Positions 1 through 5,406 of a stretch of 5,406 bases of DNA are shown piece by piece; positions within the stretch are counted from its first letter, which is position 1, and each line of letters begins with the position of its first letter. Source of the stretch: Candidatus Poribacteria bacterium (lineage in GTDB: Bacteria > Poribacteria > WGA-4E > WGA-3G); NCBI GenBank assembly GCA_007571355.1, contig RKRO01000526.1:1-5406 (forward strand), read 5' to 3'. Made by a program: the position numbers and the translations under genes. Below the pieces are notes generated by a model that was given only the letters and a program-made list of their open reading frames with translations, did not search any database and was not told the DNA's origin.

Positions 1-288
1 CCTCCTGCAGTAAAGGACCTTAAGCGTATTATGACGACAGATATCAAACTCAAAAAGGTTGCCCCTGACCTCTGGTTCCCCGAATCTGCCAAGCACATTG
101 AGACCGCGATGGATCAAAAAAACGGCACGAAAACCGATGTGGCGACCACAACGATACACTTTACAAACATTGAGATTAACGAACTCATCCCTGACGCTCG
201 TTTTTCCATTGAACCACCGCCTGGGACAAGAGTGTTTGATATCCGAACCCGAGAAAGTTTTGAGGTCCCAGAGGAGAACAACAAGTAA
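1..288 (+). CDS. C-terminal part of a LolA-like (outer-membrane lipoprotein-sorting-like) protein, 5' end outside the window
   Basis: The frame is open from base 1 through the stop TAA at 286-288, giving 95 visible residues. The ATG at 31 is probably internal: the residues before it (PPAVKDLKRIM) read as ordinary protein, and the AAAGGA at 12-17 lies about 13 nt from that ATG, too far for a good ribosome site. Visible hallmarks are KVAPDLWFPES near the start, then alternating polar/hydrophobic strand-like sequence ending in FTNIEINELIPDARFSIEP, PPGTRVFD and an acidic tail. From memory, the pattern 'I-(N/D)-x-x-(I/L)-P-D-x-x-F-x-(I/F)-x-P-P-P-G-(T/V)-x-V-x-D' is typical of the last strands of LolA/LolB-fold periplasmic proteins. 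If so, it would act in the periplasm, binding lipoproteins or other hydrophobic ligands. Signal peptide and N-terminal half are not visible, so family assignment is an inference. It is separated from recJ by a terminator and is not in the same operon. Confidence 0.55.
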   Translation, partial: PPAVKDLKRIMTTDIKLKKVAPDLWFPESAKHIETAMDQKNGTKTDVATTTIHFTNIEINELIPDARFSIEPPPGTRVFDIRTRESFEVPEENNK

Positions 289-294
289 TGTGAT

Positions 295-323
295 TCAAGT
301 ACAACTGCAAGATGCATACTTGA
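295..323 (+). repeat. Imperfect hairpin just after the first gene
   Basis: TCAAGTA (295-301) is an exact inverted repeat of TACTTGA (317-323). Inside it TGCA (306-309) can pair with TGCA (313-316) around a 3-nt loop, leaving CAAC (302-305) as a one-sided bulge. There is no T-run after it, so it is not itself a terminator. It might stabilise the 3' end of the upstream mRNA or simply be chance. Confidence 0.35.
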
Positions 324-330
324 GCTACCT

Positions 331-348
331 GTTCTATTTCGTTAGAAC
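331..348 (+). repeat. Short hairpin upstream of the terminator
   Basis: GTTCTA (331-336) pairs exactly with TAGAAC (343-348) around a 6-nt loop. It is weak (6 bp, A/T-rich) and lies 17 nt before the terminator stem. It could be part of a multi-stem 3' untranslated region of the LolA-like gene, or chance. Confidence 0.25.
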
Positions 349-365
349 TACACAGAAACTATCTA

Positions 366-400
366 TTCGCCGAGGGCCTTGTACCTCGGCGAACCTTTTT
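366..400 (+). terminator. Rho-independent terminator of the LolA-like gene
   Basis: TTCGCCGAGG (366-375) and CCTCGGCGAA (384-393) form a perfect 10-bp GC-rich stem with an 8-nt loop. CC and five T's (396-400) follow. There is no comparable T-run on the other strand, so it should act on + strand transcription. It ends the transcript of the upstream gene about 80 nt past its stop codon and isolates the recJ promoter that begins 24 nt later. Confidence 0.85.
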
Positions 401-423
401 CGTTGAGAGACATCGCAAAATAT

Positions 424-452
424 TTGACAAACCCAAATTTTTGTGTTACTAT
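424..452 (+). promoter_or_regulatory. Sigma-70-type promoter for recJ-rel
   Basis: A perfect -35 box TTGACA (424-429) is followed by a 17-bp spacer and the -10 box TACTAT (447-452), which matches 4 of 6 consensus positions including the key TA...T. Transcription would start near 459-460 and leave a leader of about 75 nt before the recJ ATG. The promoter sits directly after the upstream terminator and before two overlapping genes, which supports a housekeeping promoter driving both. No clear operator is visible. Confidence 0.75.
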
Positions 453-484
453 GTTAAATAGGTGAAGAGTTTTGCTTGTGAGTC

Positions 485-533
485 CGTTATAGCATAAAGC
501 GCAGGTTCCTATCTCGATAACGAAAGGGATCCC
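485..533 (+). promoter_or_regulatory. recJ leader with ribosome binding site and possible SD-masking fold
   Basis: The Shine-Dalgarno-like AAAGGG (523-528) lies 5 nt before the ATG at 534, which fixes the recJ start. CGTTAT (485-490) can pair perfectly with ATAACG (517-522), immediately upstream of that site. Separately, 504-510 (GGTTCCT) can pair with 525-531 (AGGGATC) over 7 positions including two G-U pairs, covering the ribosome site. The two pairings interleave, so they would be alternatives or a pseudoknot. GGGATCCC (526-533) is also an exact 8-base palindrome ending at the start codon. The ribosome site is well supported; the regulatory fold is an inference and matches no riboswitch class that I recognise. 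Confidence 0.5.
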
Positions 534-3110
534 ATGAAAAGTCCTCCGCAAAAGAAGTGGCGGCTTAGAAATCCAGATTTTGATAGTAGCATCGCATTGG
601 CAGCCGAAGTCGGGGTTTCCCCGCTTGCTGCGCAATTGCTGATCAATCGTGGGATCAGAACCGCGGAGGCCGCGCAAGCCTATCTCTCTCCAACGTTTGA
701 AGAACTCCACTCGCCTTTCCAATTAGCCGATATGGACAAAGCCGTAGAACGGATACGTCAGGCAATCAAGCGCGGTGAGAAAATCTGTGTCTACGGCGAT
801 TACGATATTGATGGCACGACGGCAACTGCGCTCCTGCTAAAGACATTCCAACATATAGGCGTTTCCCCTGATTATTATATCCCGAACCGGTTCGATGAAG
901 GCTACGGGTTGAGCGAAGAGACAATAAACAAGATTCATCAAAAAAGCGATGCAAAACTTATCATTACGGTGGACTGCGGTATCACATCGGTTACAGAGGT
1001 CGCTTTAGCGAATGAACTCGGTATGGATGTCATCGTAACCGATCATCACCAGCTAACGGAGGAGCAGCCACCCGCTTATGCCCTGATTTCACCTAAGGTT
1101 CCGGGGAATGAATACCCGTATACGGAACTCGCCGGTGTGGGTTTGGCATTCAAATTGGCACAAGGGTTGATAGACGACGATAGAGCCTTTCTGGAATCCC
1201 TGCTAGATCTGGTAGCGTTGGGGACGGTCGGGGATATGGCATCACTCACCGGAGAGAACCGCATTTTGAGTCGCTTAGGGTTAGCAGTGCTTGACAAACG
1301 CGAACGTCCAGGCATAAATGCGCTCTGTGAAGCGGCCGGGCACAAACTTGATACACCGATAGACGGATACGCAATCTCTTTTAAATTGGGACCCCGTATC
1401 AATGCCGCCGGACGGATGGATACCGCTCACAAAGTCGTTGAGCTGCTTACCACCAACTCTGACGATGTTGCAGCCAAAATCGCTCGCCAACTTAACGAAA
1501 CAAATCAGAGACGACAAGAGTTGGAAAGACGTATCCAAGAGGAGGCGGTGAAAATAATTGAAAGTGAAATTGATGACGATACAGTAGGCATCGTTGTTGC
1601 CAGCGACAGATGGAATGAAAAGGCGCAAGGTGTCGTCGGTATTGTCGCTGCAAAGTTGATGCAAACCTATTACAAACCTACTATTGTCCTCGCAATTAAC
1701 GGCGAGGAGACAACCGGATCTGGACGTTGTATCGAAGGTATGAACCTCGCCGATGCGCTTGTCGCTTGCACTAACTTACTCGTGAAGCACGGGGGACACG
1801 CCGCTGCAGCCGGGCTAACGCTTAAAACTTCAGAAATTCCCAGATTCAAGGACGCTTTCAACGCATACGCCAGCGAACATTTAACGGAAGACGCACTGAT
1901 CCCGAAGTTAGACCTTGAATTTGAAACGCATCTCTCGCTTTTGACGTTAGAAACCTTAAAGGAATTGGAGCAATTTGAGCCGTTCGGACAAGAGAACCCC
2001 GCGCCTCAATTTGGGGCGCGACGTGTTAAGGTCGCTAATAGAACCCTCAGAACCATAGGAGATGGTGGAAAACACTTACGAATGTTCGTCAGCGATAGCA
2101 CGGTAAGACACTGTGCGCTCGCTTGGGGGGCTGGCGATCAACTCGTCACATTCAACAGACCCAACATATCGCTTGATATCGCTTTTTCACCACAAATCAA
2201 CGAATGGCAAGGCACCCGATCTGTACAACTTGTCCTTAAAGATTGGAAGATACACTCTGAGGGCAGGGACATGAACTGGGATGTATTTCCTAAACTTGAT
2301 GAGGAATCTTCCGTAAAATTTGTTAACAGGCGCAACACCACGAAAAAAAATTATCTTCTAAAATTGCTTGCGCGAGAAGAATCTTGCATAATTTATGTAC
2401 AAGATGAAACGATGCTGGACCGTCTGCTCACACAGCTCCTACCTGAGAGCGTCGAGGGGATCGCGCGGCACGATGAGACGACGACGGCGACAGCGGAAGC
2501 AGCGTTCGCGCAACAACTGGCGTGTGGTGAACTCCGAACGATCGCCTCAAGTGCTGTTGTGGCGAATCCTGATGTGTTCCCCTTCGTGAAGCATATCGTC
2601 TTTTGTCATCTCACACCGAGTCCAGACCTCTTTTTAAAACGGTGTACCCCGGCTTTCACAACGGAAGAGACCTCTTTTCTGCACCTCATCTATAACAACG
2701 CCGATCAGAAAGAGATGCATAATTGGGTCACCCGAACGTATCCTGAGAAAGACGAATTGAAGCGATTGTACGGCGGCATACGTAAAGCCGTCCAATCCAA
2801 CGGAGCGGATGGATATCCTGAGGCAGCAATACTTAACGGCACCCTCGGAGCACCCGCGACTGTTAAAACAGGACTCGCCATTTTTGAAGAATTACAGTTG
2901 ATTCGCCGGTATGGAGAACCGAGTCACAGGTGTGTGCAAATCCTTTCCACTGAGAAAAGCAGCCTGTCCCGGTCGATAACCTATGTAAGAGGCGAGTGGA
3001 TTAAACGCACGTATTCATCTTTCGTCGAATTTCAGTTAAAAGAGAACATTGAATCCATTTGGGAGCGCGTATATCAGCGTCAAAAAAATGAGTGTCAAAT
3101 CTCTGATTAG
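534..3110 (+). CDS. recJ: Single-stranded-DNA-specific 5'-3' exonuclease RecJ, long form with C-terminal extension
   Basis: RecJ degrades single-stranded DNA 5' to 3' using Mn/Mg ions and serves RecF-pathway recombination, mismatch repair, base-excision repair and stalled-fork processing in the cytoplasm. The 858-aa product has the DHH core in order: GDYDIDG (88-94), DEGYGL (121-126), VDCG with D147, TDHH with D170-H171-H172, GVGLAFKLAQ (201-210) and LGTVGDMA with D234. The DHHA1 domain follows: NAAGRMD (290-296), a helical segment about 310-345, GVVGIVAAKL (366-375), SGRCIEG (396-402) and GGHAAAAG (420-427). An OB-fold region runs from FEPFGQENPAPQF (481-493) to about 570. All expected catalytic and metal ligands are present. 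Residues about 605-858 are an extra region missing from the 577-aa E. coli enzyme but comparable in placement to that of the long RecJ of Bacillus and Deinococcus: a helicase-C-like alpha/beta segment without Walker motifs, then a winged-helix-like segment (about 740-800). The ATG at 534 has a ribosome site 5 nt upstream. The last 23 bp overlap rel. Confidence 0.96.
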   Translation: MKSPPQKKWRLRNPDFDSSIALAAEVGVSPLAAQLLINRGIRTAEAAQAYLSPTFEELHSPFQLADMDKAVERIRQAIKRGEKICVYGDYDIDGTTATALLLKTFQHIGVSPDYYIPNRFDEGYGLSEETINKIHQKSDAKLIITVDCGITSVTEVALANELGMDVIVTDHHQLTEEQPPAYALISPKVPGNEYPYTELAGVGLAFKLAQGLIDDDRAFLESLLDLVALGTVGDMASLTGENRILSRLGLAVLDKRERPGINALCEAAGHKLDTPIDGYAISFKLGPRINAAGRMDTAHKVVELLTTNSDDVAAKIARQLNETNQRRQELERRIQEEAVKIIESEIDDDTVGIVVASDRWNEKAQGVVGIVAAKLMQTYYKPTIVLAINGEETTGSGRCIEGMNLADALVACTNLLVKHGGHAAAAGLTLKTSEIPRFKDAFNAYASEHLTEDALIPKLDLEFETHLSLLTLETLKELEQFEPFGQENPAPQFGARRVKVANRTLRTIGDGGKHLRMFVSDSTVRHCALAWGAGDQLVTFNRPNISLDIAFSPQINEWQGTRSVQLVLKDWKIHSEGRDMNWDVFPKLDEESSVKFVNRRNTTKKNYLLKLLAREESCIIYVQDETMLDRLLTQLLPESVEGIARHDETTTATAEAAFAQQLACGELRTIASSAVVANPDVFPFVKHIVFCHLTPSPDLFLKRCTPAFTTEETSFLHLIYNNADQKEMHNWVTRTYPEKDELKRLYGGIRKAVQSNGADGYPEAAILNGTLGAPATVKTGLAIFEELQLIRRYGEPSHRCVQILSTEKSSLSRSITYVRGEWIKRTYSSFVEFQLKENIESIWERVYQRQKNECQISD
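3049..3090 (+). other. Start region of rel: ATG 3088 preferred over TTG 3049
   Basis: Two starts are possible in the rel frame. TTG at 3049 would add 13 residues and has only a weak AGAG about 4 nt upstream. ATG at 3088 has no clear Shine-Dalgarno but follows an A-rich stretch and gives the N-terminus normal for the family. It lies inside the end of recJ, whose TAG is at 3108-3110, so ribosomes ending recJ can restart nearby. I prefer 3088. An A7 tract (3082-3088) ends on the first base of this ATG. Confidence 0.7.
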
Positions 3111-5292
3111 TCAAATTCAATCCTATAATGCTGAAGTGGAAATCGAACTTCTCGAACGTTGCTATCGCTTTGCGCAAGAGGCACATGACGGACAAAAGCG
3201 GAAGTCCGGTGAACCGTATTTCGTACACTGCGTTAAAACCGCTGAAATACTCGCCGAACTCCGGTTGGATACCCACACGATCTGTGCCGGACTCCTGCAC
3301 GATGTCCTCGAAGATACTGGAATCACACGCCAAGAGTTACAAGTCCGGTTCGGCGCGAATATCGCAAATCTTGTTGAAGGCGTTACGAAGATCGGGCAGT
3401 ATAGACCCAATGTTGCCAGGGCGACTGCTGCCGCGGTTACGACAGTTGAGGATCGCGTTCACCGAAAGACGCAAGCGGAAACCTACCGAAAACTTCTCTT
3501 AGCGACAGCGGAAGATATGCGGGTTATCCTCATCAAACTTGCAGATCGGCTTCATAACATGGAGACACTCAAATTCCTAACAAGCGAGAAGTGCCAACGT
3601 ATCGCAAAGGAGACGTTGGATATCTACGCGCCTATCGCACACCGATTGGGTATCTGGCGTATCATGAGCCGCCTCGAAGATCTTGCACTCAAACATCTTT
3701 ATCCCGGTGAATACCGAAAAATTGCCGAACTCCTGAATCAGAAACTCACTGAGCGCGAAGCATATTGTGATAAGATGGTCAAGCAGATTCGTCAGGTACT
3801 CGAAAAACGTGGTGTCTACGCCGATGTCTACGGTAGAACGAAACACATCTACAGCATCCACCAGAAAATGCAACAGAAAGGGACACCTTTCAACGAAATC
3901 CGAGACCTCATTGGCCTACGGATCCTCGTCAAAACCGAGGCGGATTGTTATATTGCACTCGGCGCACTTCACCAAAGATGGAATTACCATCCCGACCGAC
4001 TCCAAGATTGGATAGGAAATCCAAAGAAAAATGGGTATCAATCGCTCCACACAACGATTCTTGATGAAGGTAAAACGGTAGAGGTTCAGATTCGCACATA
4101 TCAAATGCACAAGGTTGCCGAGGACGGTATTGCTGCACACTGGAGTTACAAGGAGGGCGTACCGACAAGCGCGCAAGGACGTTCAATTTTCGCCAATTAT
4201 AAACGGATTCTCGAAGATATTCAGGAGACACAGGATAGTCCACATCAGTTTGTAGAATCTATGAAATTGGAGCTCTTTCAAGATGAGGTCTATGTGTTTT
4301 CGCCGAAGGGAGACCTTTTTACACTACCCGCCGGCGCGACTGTTATTGATTTCGCTTATAAAATCCATACCGACATCGGACACTCCTGTGTCGGCGCAGA
4401 AGTCAACGGTTCTATTGCACCGATCCGACGGGTTCTGGAAAATGGGGACCAAGTCAATATCCGGACACAGCCGAACGCGAAACCGAGTCGAAGCTGGTTG
4501 TCATACGTGAAAACCGCTGCGGCACGGAACAAAATTAGGCACTGGTTCCGAGAGAAGGATAGATCGGATGCCCTCGAATTAGGAAAGAAATTTATTGCGG
4601 CGGAACTGCGTGTCTCCTATCTTAATGCACGAGATTGCCTGAATTCCCCAAAACTCCTTGACATCGCCAAACAACTCAATCTCAAAAATGTCGAAGAGCT
4701 CTTTATCCGTATCGGCAATGGGTACGAGCCCGCCACCCACGTTGTCAACCTATTGAGACCTGAGGTTCCCGAACCTAAAACCAAGCCTGCTGAGGCTGTT
4801 GTCCCCAACCGGGAATCAATCGGCCCCGCGCTCCAACTCGAAAATGATATAGACTTAGGAATGATGCGGATCATGAAATGCTGTAACCCGATCCCCGGGG
4901 ATCAAGTCGTCGGTTATCTCACCCGTGGGCGCGGCGTTTCTGTGCATAGGTCTGGATGCAGCCGCATCCTTGATGAGCCAGAGCGACTCTTAGCTGTCAA
5001 ATGGACTGAAAAACCCGGCTCCGAAAACGGGTGCCAACCGCCTGATGTCTATCCTGTCAAAATCCTTGTCGAGTGCAGTGATCGCCCGGGAATGCTTGGG
5101 GCCATCACGATGGCTATTGCACAATACAAAGTGAATATCCGCTGTGGAAACTTCCAGCCCTCAACTGTCCATCTCGACGCGACAGCTGCTGACAACCTAA
5201 CAATAGATGTGACGGGTGCCGAGCAGCTCAATGAAGTCATGCAGGCGATCCTACAGTTAAAAGGTGTACAACGCGTCACCCGCATTTCCTAA
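3088..5292 (+). CDS. rel: Bifunctional (p)ppGpp synthetase/hydrolase (Rel, long RelA/SpoT homolog)
   Basis: The 734-aa product makes (p)ppGpp from ATP and GDP/GTP on starved ribosomes and hydrolyses it otherwise. The HD hydrolase domain (about 20-190) keeps R38, H47, H71-D72, E75-D76 and KLADRLHNM with D153 and N157. The synthetase (about 235-355) keeps GRTKHIYSIHQKM with R250, IRDLIGLRI with D273, NGYQSLHTT with Y317 and VEVQIRT with E332. Then come a TGS domain (400-460, conserved GH at 431-432), a helical region to about 555, a proline-rich linker (557-575), a zinc-finger-like domain with C598-C599, GRGVSVHR and H620/C624, and an ACT domain (655-734, DRPGMLGAI). With all key residues present, both activities are expected. 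It has the long-RSH architecture that binds tRNA and ribosome. The ATG at 3088 gives the usual family N-terminus (about 20 residues before the first HD-domain helix). It overlaps recJ by 23 bp in the +1 frame, implying co-transcription and coupled translation. Oddities are RLQD (304-307) in place of RXKD and an expanded loop at about 105-121. Confidence 0.95.
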   Translation: MSVKSLISQIQSYNAEVEIELLERCYRFAQEAHDGQKRKSGEPYFVHCVKTAEILAELRLDTHTICAGLLHDVLEDTGITRQELQVRFGANIANLVEGVTKIGQYRPNVARATAAAVTTVEDRVHRKTQAETYRKLLLATAEDMRVILIKLADRLHNMETLKFLTSEKCQRIAKETLDIYAPIAHRLGIWRIMSRLEDLALKHLYPGEYRKIAELLNQKLTEREAYCDKMVKQIRQVLEKRGVYADVYGRTKHIYSIHQKMQQKGTPFNEIRDLIGLRILVKTEADCYIALGALHQRWNYHPDRLQDWIGNPKKNGYQSLHTTILDEGKTVEVQIRTYQMHKVAEDGIAAHWSYKEGVPTSAQGRSIFANYKRILEDIQETQDSPHQFVESMKLELFQDEVYVFSPKGDLFTLPAGATVIDFAYKIHTDIGHSCVGAEVNGSIAPIRRVLENGDQVNIRTQPNAKPSRSWLSYVKTAAARNKIRHWFREKDRSDALELGKKFIAAELRVSYLNARDCLNSPKLLDIAKQLNLKNVEELFIRIGNGYEPATHVVNLLRPEVPEPKTKPAEAVVPNRESIGPALQLENDIDLGMMRIMKCCNPIPGDQVVGYLTRGRGVSVHRSGCSRILDEPERLLAVKWTEKPGSENGCQPPDVYPVKILVECSDRPGMLGAITMAIAQYKVNIRCGNFQPSTVHLDATAADNLTIDVTGAEQLNEVMQAILQLKGVQRVTRIS

Positions 5293-5303
5293 AATCAACC
5301 GAT

Positions 5304-5321
5304 AATATGTGAAGTCATATT
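5304..5321 (+). repeat. Inverted repeat downstream of rel
   Basis: AATATG (5304-5309) and CATATT (5316-5321) are exact inverted repeats around 6 nt. No T-run follows, so it is a poor terminator, and I see no other terminator for rel inside the window. Its right arm overlaps the first two bases of a candidate -35 box at 5320, so it could be an operator. Short A/T-rich repeats of this size also arise by chance. Confidence 0.3.
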
Positions 5322-5348
5322 GAGTAAACCATAGAAATGTAGTAAAAT
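5320..5348 (+). promoter_or_regulatory. Candidate sigma-70 promoter for a gene beyond the window
   Basis: TTGAGT (5320-5325, 4 of 6 to consensus) is followed by a 17-bp spacer and TAAAAT (5343-5348, 5 of 6). Transcription would begin near 5355. No start codon with an open frame follows on the + strand before the window ends, so the gene served, if any, lies further downstream. The rest of 5293-5406 is A/T-rich non-coding sequence with no other feature that I can support. Confidence 0.5.
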
Positions 5349-5406
5349 AGTAGAAGAAAAGGCGATACTTTACGTTCCTTTATTTTCACTTTTGATATCT
5401 TCTTAC

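Noticed and set aside
31..288. A complete 85-aa small protein starting at ATG 31
   Set aside because: The frame is open to the window edge, the residues upstream continue the protein, and the ribosome site is badly spaced, so a truncated longer gene is more likely.
59..406. 115-codon + strand open frame overlapping the first gene and running through the intergenic region
   Set aside because: It runs out of frame with the LolA-like reading frame, crosses the terminator stem and has basic, low-complexity composition without family features.
363..722. 119-codon - strand open frame over the recJ promoter and 5' end
   Set aside because: It is antisense to the terminator, promoter and RecJ N-terminus, and the translation shows no recognisable domain.
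1281..1664. 127-codon - strand open frame inside recJ, and similar antisense frames throughout recJ and rel
   Set aside because: They mirror conserved RecJ or Rel coding sequence, have no ribosome site that stands out and no recognisable motifs.
2395..2589. 64-codon + strand frame with an arginine-rich run inside recJ
   Set aside because: The arginines come from a GAC/GACGG-rich stretch read out of frame; the RecJ frame is continuous and sensible here.
3049..3075. Internal promoter for rel (TTGAAT with TATATC)
   Set aside because: The spacer is only 15 bp and both boxes are weak; coupling to recJ explains expression without it.
1..5406. tRNA or rRNA genes, CRISPR repeats, insertion sequences, toxin-antitoxin or phage-defence modules
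   Set aside because: No cloverleaf-like pattern, regularly spaced repeats, transposase motifs or terminal inverted repeats were seen; the coding capacity is taken up by the partial gene, recJ and rel.

Overview
The window carries two complete, adjacent housekeeping genes on the + strand, plus the 3' end of a third gene. Base composition is roughly balanced and codon use looks uniform across the genes. The organism is a bacterium. A single Rel with all hydrolase and synthetase residues argues against a gamma- or betaproteobacterium, where RelA and SpoT are separate proteins. The LolA-like (periplasmic lipoprotein-sorting) character of the first reading frame hints at a cell with an outer membrane. 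The closest lineage cannot be fixed by eye; an uncultured candidate-phylum diderm (for example Poribacteria-like) is a guess only.

Layout. Bases 1-288 are the C-terminal 95 codons of a gene that begins before the window, probably a LolA-like beta-rich protein. Bases 289-533 are intergenic. They hold two small imperfect or short hairpins, a strong Rho-independent terminator (366-400), a near-consensus sigma-70 promoter (TTGACA, 17 bp, TACTAT; 424-452) and a leader of about 75 nt with a possible fold around the ribosome binding site. Bases 534-3110 encode a long-form RecJ 5'-3' single-strand exonuclease of 858 aa. Bases 3088-5292 encode a 734-aa bifunctional (p)ppGpp synthetase/hydrolase (Rel) that overlaps the end of recJ by 23 bp. 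Bases 5293-5406 are non-coding and carry a second plausible promoter (TTGAGT, 17 bp, TAAAAT; 5320-5348), with a small inverted repeat at its -35 end, presumably serving a gene beyond the window.

How the genes work together. recJ and rel probably form one transcript from the 424-452 promoter and are translationally coupled through the overlap. RecJ acts in recombinational and mismatch/base-excision repair and stalled-fork processing. Rel sets the alarmone level in response to amino-acid starvation. The pair recalls the recJ-apt-relA order of Bacillus subtilis and relatives, here without apt between the genes.

I found no mobile element, CRISPR array, RNA gene or defence system, and no wholly new system. 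The points most worth a second look are two: an A8 tract at the exact boundary between the RecJ nuclease core and its C-terminal extension, where losing one A would give a 608-aa core-only protein, and an A7 tract abutting the rel start codon, where losing one A would fuse RecJ to Rel. Also notable are Rel's RLQD variant of the RXKD motif and an apparent insertion of about 15 residues in its hydrolase domain.
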